From positions 1 to 64,000 of the forward strand of contig NZ_JANAVP010000017.1 in assembly GCF_024213665.1 (NCBI RefSeq): 64,000 bases of DNA, in the 5' to 3' direction. Shown here one piece after another: positions 33,315-41,343 of this stretch; within the stretch, counting starts at the first letter, position 1, and every line of letters begins with the position of its first letter. The notes below the pieces were generated by a model, which was not told where the DNA came from, did not search any database, and saw only the letters and a list, made by a program, of their open reading frames with translations. Source of the DNA: Streptomyces sp. A3M-1-3. Its GTDB lineage: Bacteria; Actinomycetota; Actinomycetes; Streptomycetales; Streptomycetaceae. A program made the position numbers and the translations under genes.

Positions 33315-34841
33315 ATGTCCAAAACAGCCGACACGGCCCTCCCTGATCCCAGCCGCTGGAAAGCGCTGGTCTTCATCGCCCTCGCCCAGCTGATGGTCGT
33401 GCTCGACGCGACCATCGTCAATATCGCGCTCCCCTCCGCGCAGCACGACCTCGGCATATCGGAGGGCAACAAGCAGTGGGTCATCACCGCCTACGCCCTG
33501 GCCTTCGGCGGACTGCTGCTCTTCGGCGGCCGGATCGCCGACCTGTGGGGCCGTAAGCGCACCTTCGTTGTCGGGCTGCTCGGCTTCGCGGCCGCCTCCG
33601 CCCTCGGCGGCGCGGCCTCCGGCGAGGCGATGATGCTCGGTGCTCGCGCCCTGCAGGGTGCCTTCGGCGCGCTGCTCGCGCCCGCCGCGCTCTCGCTCCT
33701 CGCGGTGATGTTCACCGATGCCAAGGAGCGGGCCAAGGCCTTCGGTATCTACGGTGCGATCGCCGGTGGCGGCGGCGCCGTGGGTCTGATCCTCGGCGGC
33801 TTCCTCACCGAGGTCCTCAACTGGCGCTGGACGTTCTTCGTCAACATCCCGTTCGCGATCATCGCCGCCGCCGGTGCGTACTTCGTGATCCGTGAGCCGG
33901 CCGGCGCCCGCAACCGCTCGACGCTCGACATCCCCGGTGTGGTCCTCTCCACCCTGGGCCTGGTCTCGCTGGTGTACGGATTCACCCGCGCCGAGTCCGA
34001 CGGCTGGTCGGACGCGACCACCGTGGGCCTGTTCCTCGCCTCGGCGGTGCTGCTCGCCGCGTTCGTCTTCACCGAGTCGAAGGTCAAGTCGCCGCTGCTG
34101 CCGCTGCGCGTCCTGACCGACCGCAACCGCGGCGGTGTCTACCTCTCGCTGGGGCTCGCGATCATCGCGATGTTCGGGCTGTTCCTCTTCCTCACCTACT
34201 ACCTCCAGATCGTGAAGGGGTACAAGCCGATCGAGACCGGCTTCGCCTTCCTCCCGATGATCGCGGGCATGATCGTCGGCTCCACCCAGATCGGTGCCCG
34301 GCTGATGACCCGGGTCGCGCCGCGCCTGCTGATGGGCCCGGGCTTCCTGGTCGCCGGTGTCGGCATGCTGCTGCTCACGCAGCTGGAGGTCGGTTCCTCG
34401 TACGCCGGCCTGATCCTGCCGGCGCAGGTGCTGCTGGGCCTGGGCATGGGTACCGCGTTCATGCCGGCCATGTCGCTGTCCACGCACGGGGTGCGGCCGG
34501 AGGACGCCGGTGTCGCGTCCGCCATGGTCAACACCTCGCAGCAGGTCGGCGGGGCCATCGGTACGGCCCTGCTGAACACCATCGCCGCCTCCGCCACCAC
34601 CGCGTACATCACCACGCACGCGGCGGGCAGCGCGGACCAGCAGGCGCTGCAGCTCCAGGCCATGGTGCACGGCTACGCGAACGCCATCTGGTGGGCGGTC
34701 GGCATCCTCGCCGCCGCCGCGGCCATCGCGTTCACCTTGATCAACACCGGGCGCCCGGGTGGCGTCGAGGGCACGGGTGCGGGCACGGCCCCGGCCGACG
34801 GGGCGGAGGAAGAGATCAGGATCCCGGTCGTCGCGCACTGA
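33315..34841 (+). CDS. DHA2-type MFS drug efflux transporter (EmrB/QacA family)
   Basis: A 508-residue protein with about 14 membrane segments. Family landmarks are LMVVLDATIVNIALPSAQHD in segment 1, the motif A loop GGRIADLWGRKRTF, and a motif C-type glycine-rich segment. Members export drugs or dyes with protons. ATG 33315 gives the expected start; a weak AGGTGG site precedes it. The TetR gene upstream is the likely regulator. A terminator follows (34888-34922). Confidence 0.92.
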   Translation: MSKTADTALPDPSRWKALVFIALAQLMVVLDATIVNIALPSAQHDLGISEGNKQWVITAYALAFGGLLLFGGRIADLWGRKRTFVVGLLGFAAASALGGAASGEAMMLGARALQGAFGALLAPAALSLLAVMFTDAKERAKAFGIYGAIAGGGGAVGLILGGFLTEVLNWRWTFFVNIPFAIIAAAGAYFVIREPAGARNRSTLDIPGVVLSTLGLVSLVYGFTRAESDGWSDATTVGLFLASAVLLAAFVFTESKVKSPLLPLRVLTDRNRGGVYLSLGLAIIAMFGLFLFLTYYLQIVKGYKPIETGFAFLPMIAGMIVGSTQIGARLMTRVAPRLLMGPGFLVAGVGMLLLTQLEVGSSYAGLILPAQVLLGLGMGTAFMPAMSLSTHGVRPEDAGVASAMVNTSQQVGGAIGTALLNTIAASATTAYITTHAAGSADQQALQLQAMVHGYANAIWWAVGILAAAAAIAFTLINTGRPGGVEGTGAGTAPADGAEEEIRIPVVAH

Positions 34842-34887
34842 CGTACGCGCACGTACGCGCATGACGTAGGCGTACGCCACCTCAGCA

Positions 34888-34922
34888 CCTGCCCTGGCCC
34901 CGCTCGGCGGAGCCAGGGCAGG
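34888..34922. terminator. Terminator after the efflux gene
   Basis: Perfect 11-bp stem CCTGCCCTGGC / GCCAGGGCAGG with a GC-rich loop. It lies between the efflux gene and the cobalamin riboswitch. Confidence 0.7.
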
Positions 34923-34999
34923 TCCGTGTCTACAGGTTTCCTGTGTGCCTCCTGCTCCAAGACGTACGCCTCCCGGCACAAGTAGGGGGCTGGCGCGCC

Positions 35000-35172
35000 C
35001 GGGTGCCCGTCTGGGATGCTTCCGTCCGACAAGCGACGGCGGAACGAGGAAGCCGGTGAGATTCCGGCACGGTACCGCCACTGTGTAGGGGGAGCGACTC
35101 CGCCAAAGCCACCGCCCGTTGGGTGGGAAGGCCGGGGAAGCGTCGATCCCGAGTCAGGAGACTCACGCCGTC
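35000..35172 (+). promoter_or_regulatory. Cobalamin (B12) riboswitch
   Basis: The conserved core is present: GAAGCCGGTGAGATTCCGGC and then GCCACTGTGT (35048-35085), the peripheral GGGTGGGAAGGCCGG (35120-35136) and the closing GAGTCAGGAGACT (35151-35163). It lies about 250 nt upstream of a metal-chelate importer operon and would switch it off when adenosylcobalamin is plentiful. The ends are approximate. Confidence 0.92.
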
Positions 35173-35417
35173 GCACCTCGACGTACCGGGGCGGATTTCC
35201 CCGAGAGAGGACGGTGGCACTCGTGTGCCCACGTACTTGCGTGACGTTTCCCCTTCTGGCTGCCCATAGAGGACGGACGCGACAACGTGTCGCTCCAGCC
35301 ATGCCGTAGGAGCGCTGAACAGCCTTCCCGCGCTCGGCGCCCCCTTGCCTGAACCCTGAACCCCCTCTTCGGCGTACCCGTAATGCGGGCGCGCTTCGAC
35401 GCATGCCAGGAGCCTTC

Positions 35418-36671
35418 GTGCCCGGACGACCAGCCATACCCGTACCCGTACCCGTACCCGTCCGTCGCCCGACCGCCGCTGCGGCGCTGCTCGCGCTGGG
35501 GCTCACGCTCACCGCGTGCGGTACCAGCGAGGCGCCCCCAGCGGCGGATTCCCGCGCCTCCAAGGCAGCGGGCTGCATCTCCGACTTCGACCCGGCCAAG
35601 GACTACTTCCCGGTCAAGTCCACGGTGGAGCACGCGAAGAACTTCTCCCTCCGGTACGAGAAGAGCTACCAGGTACTGACGGTGAAGGAGCCCTTCCCCA
35701 AGGGCAGGCCCGAGTCGTACGTCCTGGTCAAGTGCGGTGCCCCCAAGCCGAAGCTGACCGGTGACCTCGCCGCGGCGCAGCAGATCACCGTGCCGGTCAA
35801 GAGCCTGTACTCCGCCTCGACCACGCACCTGCCGCTGCTGACGGAGACCGGCACCCTTGATGTGCTGACCGGCGTGGCGAGCGGCGCCTTCGTCAGCTCG
35901 GCCGAGGTCCGCGATCGCGTGAAGTCGGGCAAGGTCGCCGAGTACGCCAAGGACAACACCCTCAACGCCGAGAAGGTCATCGGGGCCAAGCCCGACGTAC
36001 TGATGACCCAGGGGACCGACGACCCGCAGTATCCGAAGCTGCGTCAGGCGGGCATCGCGGTGGTCGCCAACGCCGAGTGGCTGGAGCCGAGCCCGCTCGG
36101 ACGGGCGGAGTGGGTCAAGGCGATGGCCGCGCTCACCGGGGCGGAGGAGCGCGCCGGCGAAGTGTTCGACACCGTGGAGAGCGACTACGCGAAGGTCGCC
36201 GCCAAGGCGGCCACAACCGTCTCGGCGGGCAAGCCCGTCAAGGTGTTGCCGGGCACGATGTACCAGGGCACCTGGAGCATGGCTTCCGGTGGCAGCTATG
36301 TCGGGAAGCTGCTCAAGGACGCGGGCGGCACCTACCCGTGGGCGGGCGAGAAGGGCACCGGCAACCTCCAGCTGAACTTCGAGGCCGTCTACGCCAAGGG
36401 CGGCGACGCGCCGGTCTGGCTGGTCGGTGAGCAGTGGAAGTCGACCGCCGACGCCGTCAAGGCCGACCGCCGCTACGGGAAGCTGACGTCCGTGACCGCC
36501 GGTGAGGTATGGACGAACACCAAGACCCAGCAGCCCGGCGGCGGCAACGACTTCTACGAACGCGGAGTGCTGCGTCCGGACCTCGTACTCAGCGACCTGT
36601 TTGCCCTCCTCCACCCGGACCAGGCCAAGGGCCACACCTTCACCTTCTACACCAAGGTGCCCAAGGCGTGA
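35418..36671 (+). CDS. Substrate-binding lipoprotein of a B12/iron-chelate ABC importer (BtuF/FecB type)
   Basis: A 417-residue protein. The lipobox LTAC follows a hydrophobic segment (about residues 17-33), and the mature part has the two-lobe periplasmic-binding fold of class III (TroA-like), with the KPDVLMTQGTDDPQYPKLRQ block typical of FecB domains. GTG 35418 is chosen because CAGGAG lies 6 nt upstream; ATG 35403 is the alternative. Four TACCCG hexamers encode the VPVPVP stretch before the membrane segment. The cobalamin riboswitch upstream suggests corrinoid as ligand. The stop overlaps the permease start by 4 nt. Confidence 0.9.
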   Translation: MPGRPAIPVPVPVPVRRPTAAAALLALGLTLTACGTSEAPPAADSRASKAAGCISDFDPAKDYFPVKSTVEHAKNFSLRYEKSYQVLTVKEPFPKGRPESYVLVKCGAPKPKLTGDLAAAQQITVPVKSLYSASTTHLPLLTETGTLDVLTGVASGAFVSSAEVRDRVKSGKVAEYAKDNTLNAEKVIGAKPDVLMTQGTDDPQYPKLRQAGIAVVANAEWLEPSPLGRAEWVKAMAALTGAEERAGEVFDTVESDYAKVAAKAATTVSAGKPVKVLPGTMYQGTWSMASGGSYVGKLLKDAGGTYPWAGEKGTGNLQLNFEAVYAKGGDAPVWLVGEQWKSTADAVKADRRYGKLTSVTAGEVWTNTKTQQPGGGNDFYERGVLRPDLVLSDLFALLHPDQAKGHTFTFYTKVPKA

Positions 36672-37762
36672 CCACGCACACCGCCGCGCGCCCGGCCACG
36701 GCTCCGGAACAGTCAGGGACAGAGCGCCGTCGCCTTGTGGTGGTCGGCGCTCTGGCCGTCGGTACTGCGGCGCTGTTCGTCCTCACGATCGCCGTCGGCT
36801 CCTATCAGGTGCCGGTCCTCGAAGTGGTGCGCGTCCTGATCGCAGACGCGGGGGCTGATCCCCGGTGGACCGTCATCGTCGAGGAAGTGCGGCTGCCCCG
36901 CGCCCTGACCGCCACCGCCGTGGGCGCGGCTCTCGCCGTGGCCGGCGTACAGATGCAGACACTGTTCCGCAACGCGCTGGCCGACCCGTTCTCCCTGGGC
37001 GTGAGTTCGGGCGCGAGCATGGGTGTCGCGGCGGTGGTGGTCAGTACGGGCGGTGTGGCGGGGAGCTTCACCGGTGACCTCGCGGGGCTGGGGCGCGTCG
37101 GTGTGGTGCTGGCCGCATCCCTGGGCGCCGGGGCCGTGCTGGCGCTGGTGCTGCTGCTGTCGCGCTGGGTGCGCTCCGCGGTCAGCCTGCTCGTCATCGG
37201 GGTGATGATCGGCTCAGCGGCCACCGCGGTGGTGAGCGTGATGCTCGTGTACGCGCAACCCGAGCGCGCCCAGCAGTTCGTGATGTGGGGCCTGGGCAGT
37301 TTCAGCGCCACCACCTGGCCGGACCTCGCGGTGATGCTCCCCGTGATCGGCGCGGGCCTGACCGTAGCCCTGCTGACCACCAAGCGCCTGAACGCGCTGC
37401 TGCTCGGCGAGGACTACGCCCGCACGATGGGCGTGAACGTGCGGCGCAGCCGCGACCTCGCGCTGTTCGGTACGTCCCTGCTGGCGGGCGCCGCGACCGC
37501 GTTCTGCGGGCCGGTCGCGTTCCTCGGCCTGGCCGTACCTCATCTGACGCGAGTGGCCCTGGGCACCTCGGACCACCGGGGGCTGGTCCCGGCCTCGATG
37601 CTCGCCGGGGCGTTCCTCGCCCTGGTGTGCGCGCTGCTGAGCCAGCCGCCAGGTATGGACGCGGTGCTGCCGCTGAATGCGATTACTTCGCTGTTCGGTG
37701 CGCCCGTCGTGATCGCGTTCCTGATCCGCAGCCGCCGCGGACTGCAAGGAGTGACTTCATGA
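36668..37762 (+). CDS. FecCD-family permease of the importer
   Basis: A 364-residue protein with about nine or ten membrane segments. Family landmarks are RLPRALTATAVGAALAVAGV followed by QMQTLFRNALADPFSLGVSS, the classic FecCD start, and GPVAFLGLAVPHLTR near the C-terminus. Two copies form the channel with the ATPase. GTG 36668 overlaps the binding-protein stop (GTGA), and the stop is 14 nt before the ATPase start, so the three genes are one operon under the riboswitch. Confidence 0.93.
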   Translation: MTTHTAARPATAPEQSGTERRRLVVVGALAVGTAALFVLTIAVGSYQVPVLEVVRVLIADAGADPRWTVIVEEVRLPRALTATAVGAALAVAGVQMQTLFRNALADPFSLGVSSGASMGVAAVVVSTGGVAGSFTGDLAGLGRVGVVLAASLGAGAVLALVLLLSRWVRSAVSLLVIGVMIGSAATAVVSVMLVYAQPERAQQFVMWGLGSFSATTWPDLAVMLPVIGAGLTVALLTTKRLNALLLGEDYARTMGVNVRRSRDLALFGTSLLAGAATAFCGPVAFLGLAVPHLTRVALGTSDHRGLVPASMLAGAFLALVCALLSQPPGMDAVLPLNAITSLFGAPVVIAFLIRSRRGLQGVTS

Positions 37763-37770
37763 CGGGAGCG

Positions 37771-37815
37771 TGACAGGCATGACAGGCATGACAGGCATGA
37801 CGGGCATGAAAGGCG
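37771..37815. repeat. Period-9 tandem repeat TGACAGGCA x5 (last two degenerate)
   Basis: Three perfect TGACAGGCA units, then TGACGGGCA and TGAAAGGCG. They encode the repeated Met-Thr-Gly at the start of the ATPase and create four possible in-frame ATG starts. The core matches the arrays at 3691 and 12582. Confidence 0.9.
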
Positions 37816-38900
37816 CGTCGAACATGGCGGGCACGACAGTCCTGGCCACCCCCGCGGAAGCAACTACCCCTCCCGCCATGGGCGGGCTCGCCGCTGACCA
37901 GCTCACCGTGGGCTACCGGACGCGGGCCGCCTGGCGGCGCGGCACACCACACGCGGTGCTGTCGGGCCTGGACCTGGAGGCTCGGGCCGGTGAACTGACC
38001 GTCCTGCTCGGCCCGAACGGCGCAGGCAAGTCAACCCTGTTGCGCACCCTGTGCGGACTCCTCCCACCGCTCGCCGGACGGATACGCATCGGCGGCCGGA
38101 GCATCACCGAGGAGTCCCCCGCCACACTGGCCAGGCGCCTCGCCGTCGTCCTCACCGACCGCGTCGACCCAGGACTGTTGTCGGCCCGCGAACTGGTGGC
38201 GCTGGGCCGGCATCCCCACACCGGTTTCACCGGCCGCCTGGCGCCCGCCGACCACACGGCCATCCAGTGGGCGCTGGAGGCGGTGGACGCCGCGCATCTC
38301 GCCGAACGGCCGGCCGCCGAGCTGTCCGACGGCGAACGCCAGCGGATCCTTACCGCGCGGGCACTCGCCCAGGAGCCCGACGCCATCCTCCTCGACGAGC
38401 CGACCGCGTTCCTCGACGTACCCTCGCGCGTGGCGCTGACCGTGCTCCTGCGCGACCTCGCCCGCAGCAAGGGCCTCACCGTCGTGGTCAGTACCCATGA
38501 CCTCGAACTCGCCCTGCGGGTCGCCGATGCCGTCTGGCTGGTCGACCGCTCCTCCTGCGTACATACCGGAGCCCCCGAGGACCTGATGCGTACGGGAGCC
38601 ATCGGCGCGGCCTTCGACGCCGACCACCTCGCCTTCGACCCGCTCTCGGGCAGCTTCGGACTACGCCGGGCCTCCCGCGCCACGGTGACGGTGAACGCCC
38701 CGCCCAGCCTTCGGCCTCTGTTGGAACGCGCTCTTGCGCGTGAGGGCATCGCCGCTCAGCACGGCCCAGTGGACGGCCCAGCGGACGGTGCCGCGGAGGT
38801 GAGCGCCGACGCGGACGGCAAGCTGACCCTGCGCCGAGATGGAACGGTCGTACGTACCGAGTCCTTCCACGAACTGACCCGGGCCGTACGCACATGGTGA
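37779..38900 (+). CDS. ATP-binding protein of the B12/iron-chelate importer
   Basis: A 373-residue ABC ATPase: Walker A GPNGAGKS (about residue 86), the signature LSDGERQR, Walker B DAILLDEPTAFLD and the switch His in STHDLELAL. The C-terminal 80 residues are an extra soluble extension. The start is ambiguous because the MTG repeat supplies ATGs at 37779, 37788 and 37797 and a GTG at 37770; GGGAG at 37764-37768 suits 37779. It overlaps the FhuF-like gene by 7 nt. Confidence 0.92.
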   Translation: MTGMTGMTGMKGASNMAGTTVLATPAEATTPPAMGGLAADQLTVGYRTRAAWRRGTPHAVLSGLDLEARAGELTVLLGPNGAGKSTLLRTLCGLLPPLAGRIRIGGRSITEESPATLARRLAVVLTDRVDPGLLSARELVALGRHPHTGFTGRLAPADHTAIQWALEAVDAAHLAERPAAELSDGERQRILTARALAQEPDAILLDEPTAFLDVPSRVALTVLLRDLARSKGLTVVVSTHDLELALRVADAVWLVDRSSCVHTGAPEDLMRTGAIGAAFDADHLAFDPLSGSFGLRRASRATVTVNAPPSLRPLLERALAREGIAAQHGPVDGPADGAAEVSADADGKLTLRRDGTVVRTESFHELTRAVRTW

Positions 38901-39622
38901 ACGACGCGGCCGCCATGCTGGAACAGGTCGCGGACATCGGCCCGTACTTCGCCGTGACCTGCGGCGAGCGTCCGGACTCTGCCGGGTTCCGGCCACTGAC
39001 CGAGCTGTACGCCGATGCCGACGTGCTGCGGGAGTACGTACGGGCCGTCGCGCGCCGGCTCAGGACCGACCAGCCGCGCGTGGCTGCCTCAACTCTCCAC
39101 CTCGGCACGGCCTCACGGCTCTGGTCCATCGCGCTCGCCTCCACCGCGCTGACCGGGCGGGTACCCGACCTGAACCCGGACCGGCTGTGGTGGCGGCCGG
39201 CCCCTACCCGTCCGGTCGAGCTGTGGCTCCCCACTCCGCGCGAGCTGCCCCAGGCCCCGGCCGCCGCCCTGCACGACACCGTCGCCATACAGAACCTGCG
39301 CCCGTTGGCCGACGCGGTCCACCGGGCCTGCGGGGTGTCTCCCCAGATCCTGCGCGGCAACGCGGCCTCGGCACTCGTCGGCGCCCTGCGAGTCCTGCTC
39401 ACCCGAGCACCGCAAGCACCGCAAGCACCGCACGCCCCCCATCCACCATTGACTTCGGCGCCTGGCACTTCCACCTCTGCTTCGGCGAACACACCGCCAC
39501 CGGCCCCGCACTCAACCGCATCCGCCGGTGCTCCCGCGCCGAGCTCTACCGCAGCATCGGCTCCTACGGTGCCCCCGTCAGCTGGGGACTGCGCCTGTTC
39601 AACGGCCGCGACGAACAGATGA
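38894..39622 (+). pseudogene. Truncated FhuF-like ferric-siderophore reductase
   Basis: The frame from ATG 38894 reads a believable FhuF/(2Fe-2S) domain-type protein for about 170 residues (LTELYADADVLREYVRAVAR, then SPQILRGNAASALVGALRVL). It becomes Pro/Ser/Ala-rich nonsense from about 39410 to the stop at 39622. The C-terminal cysteine cluster that would hold the 2Fe-2S centre is missing. The break coincides with a short 9-nt repeat (GCACCGCAA x3, 39407-39433). Its place after the importer genes fits a reductase that frees metal from the chelate, but this copy should be inactive. Confidence 0.65.
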
Positions 39623-39834
39623 TGACCGTCCTGCTGCCCAACCGTTCCTCTGGACTGAGCAGGAGTGAGTCTGCTCAGCCCGCACGCCCCGAACGGTCTT
39701 GGGCGCACTGGTCCCCGGCGTACTCAACCCCCGGGGCGGCGACACGCATTCTGTGCGTGGTCCGGGCCCGGGAGGTCGGTTCCCTGCGCGATCCGGCCAA
39801 ATGGGTACGGCCAGAGGCGACGGGGAGGCCCTGA
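39448..39834 (+). pseudogene. C-terminal piece of another gene (DUF7676-like)
   Basis: In a different register from the truncated FhuF-like gene, 39448 onward reads DFGAWHFHLCFGEHTATGPA, then RCSRAELYRSIGSYGAPVSW and GLRLFNGRDEQMMTVLLPN. I associate this with an uncharacterised actinomycete family (DUF7676 from memory, not verified). It has no start codon, and the reading beyond about 39645 is not convincing. It was probably joined to the FhuF-like gene by a deletion. From 39835 to 39965 nothing is recognisable. Confidence 0.5.
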
Positions 39835-39965
39835 ACCATCACTCCGGTGGAGCAGGGGCCCCGCACGCCGGCGCCGTACCCGGCGTCCCAGATCACACGA
39901 TCACGTTAACCCGGACGGCCCAGGACGCCGCAAGCCCGGAAGCCGACCATCACACGATCGAGTTG

Positions 39966-39994
39966 TTGAAAGTTAAATGAAGCGGGGTTAGTCT
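39966..39994 (+). promoter_or_regulatory. Promoter of the dioxygenase gene, probably giving a leaderless mRNA
   Basis: TTGAAA (39966-39971), 17 bp, TAGTCT (39989-39994), a good vegetative (HrdB-type) promoter. Transcription would start about 7 nt on, at or next to ATG 40001, with no room for a ribosome binding site. Confidence 0.6.
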
Positions 39995-40000
39995 GTTGGC

Positions 40001-40789
40001 ATGAGTGCTGTACCCGAGCGCATGCCCGCCCTCTACCTCGGCCATGGCGCCCCGCCGCTCGCCGACGACGCCGTCTGGCCCGGCCAGCTCGCCGCCTGGT
40101 CGGCGACTCTGCCGCGCCCGAAGGCGATCCTGATGGTCTCCGCGCACTGGGAAGAGGCCCCGCTCGCCCTCGGTGCGACCGGGCCGGCGCCGTTGGTGTA
40201 CGACTTCTGGGGCTTCCCCGAGCACTACTACCAGGTCCGGTACGACGCCCCGGGCGCCCCCGAACTGGCCGAGAATGTACGGAGGTTGCTGCGCCGCGCC
40301 GGGACGCCCGTGCAGGACGTCCCGGACCGGGGGCTCGACCACGGCGCCTATGTGCCGCTGGTGGAGATGTTCCCGGCCGCCGACATCCCCGTACTGCAGG
40401 TTTCGATGCCCACCCTCGACCCGCGGAAGCTGATGGGCATCGGGCGCAGGCTCGCGCCCCTGCGGGACGAGGGCGTACTGATCGTCGGCAGCGGCTTCTT
40501 CACCCACAACCTGGCCGCGCTGCGCCACCCGGGCGGCGGCGTGCCGGGCTGGTCGGCGGAGTTCGACGACTGGGGGCGGCGGGCCCTTCACGCACAGGAC
40601 GTGGACGCCCTGCTCGACTTCGAACACCAATCCCCGGCCGGGAAGCTCGCCCACCCGAGGACGGAACACTTCGCGCCGCTGTTCGTGACGCTGGGCGCCG
40701 CGGAGGCAGCGGGTGACCTTGACCGCCGCCGGGACGCGGTCGACGGCTTCTGGATGGGCCTGTCGAAGCGCTCGGTCCAGTACGGCTGA
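40001..40789 (+). CDS. LigB-family extradiol dioxygenase, 4,5-DOPA dioxygenase (YgiD)-like
   Basis: A 262-residue protein. The N-terminal metal-ligand block LYLGHGAPP, the central VSAHWEEAP and DHGAYVPLVEMFP, and IVGSGFFTHNL give the set of histidines used to bind iron or zinc in the class III extradiol family. YgiD-type enzymes cleave DOPA or related catechols; the natural substrate here is unknown. No Shine-Dalgarno site precedes ATG 40001, in agreement with the predicted leaderless promoter. Confidence 0.9.
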   Translation: MSAVPERMPALYLGHGAPPLADDAVWPGQLAAWSATLPRPKAILMVSAHWEEAPLALGATGPAPLVYDFWGFPEHYYQVRYDAPGAPELAENVRRLLRRAGTPVQDVPDRGLDHGAYVPLVEMFPAADIPVLQVSMPTLDPRKLMGIGRRLAPLRDEGVLIVGSGFFTHNLAALRHPGGGVPGWSAEFDDWGRRALHAQDVDALLDFEHQSPAGKLAHPRTEHFAPLFVTLGAAEAAGDLDRRRDAVDGFWMGLSKRSVQYG

Positions 40790-40805
40790 GCCCTACGCCG
40801 GAGCC

Positions 40806-41155
40806 CTACGCCGGATCGGCGAGCTCCTTCTCGTACCAGCGCACGTCCCAGTACCTGCCGAACTTCCAGCCCGCCTCGCTCGGTTGGCCGATCTCCACGC
40901 CGCCTTGGGGCGGAAGGCGCTGCTGGTTGCGTACCCGAGAATCCGGGCAGACGGGACTTCACGAGCAACCAGAAACTGGTGGGGGCCGTCTTCAGGGTGG
41001 GAGCTCAGCCACGGGCGGCGCTGCTCCGGGGTGAAAACGGCCGTGTCAAAGGTGACCGACGTCTCACGGACGTAGTGGTTGTAGATGTCCGTGAGGGCCC
41101 CGAGGTCGGCCTCCGCGCCTGGCCTGACCTGCACTTCTGTACGTTCTGGCGGCAT
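40806..41155 (-). pseudogene. GNAT acetyltransferase with an internal deletion
   Basis: ATG 41155 begins a good phosphinothricin-acetyltransferase-like N-terminus (VRPGAEADLGALTDIYNHYV, then SVTFDTAVFTPEQRRPWLSS) up to GYATSSAFRPKAA. The frame then becomes Arg-rich, while another register gives the family C-terminus EAGWKFGRYWDVRWYEKEL, ending at 40806. The acetyl-CoA binding loop (Q/RxxGxG/A) and about 50 residues around it are absent, so a deletion near 40906 has removed the active core. Confidence 0.75.
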
Positions 41156-41216
41156 GCGTCCCCCCTCGGCGGCTGGACAGGGTACTGCATGATCACGAAA
41201 ACAAGGGCACGGCATG

Positions 41217-41242
41217 GGAATTCTGTCCGGATTCCAGTCGTT
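41217..41242 (+). promoter_or_regulatory. Sigma-R type promoter GGAAT-N18-GTT ahead of hrdD
   Basis: GGGAAT at 41216-41221, exactly 18 bp, then GTT at 41240-41242: a perfect match to the SigR (thiol-stress) consensus of Streptomyces. It lies about 100 nt upstream of the hrdD start. In S. coelicolor hrdD is known to belong to the SigR regulon. Confidence 0.75.
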
Positions 41243-41343
41243 GTTTCCTTCGGATGCGGGCACTCGGGAGAGTGTTCCGACAGCCACTGAAGCCAGAGAC
41301 CACCCGCGACAGACTCATTTCGACTCATCGCAAGGGAGCACGC

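Noticed and set aside
35040..35309. Small reading frames within the cobalamin riboswitch and its downstream leader
   Set aside because: They follow the conserved RNA core and have no protein-like composition or ribosome binding site.
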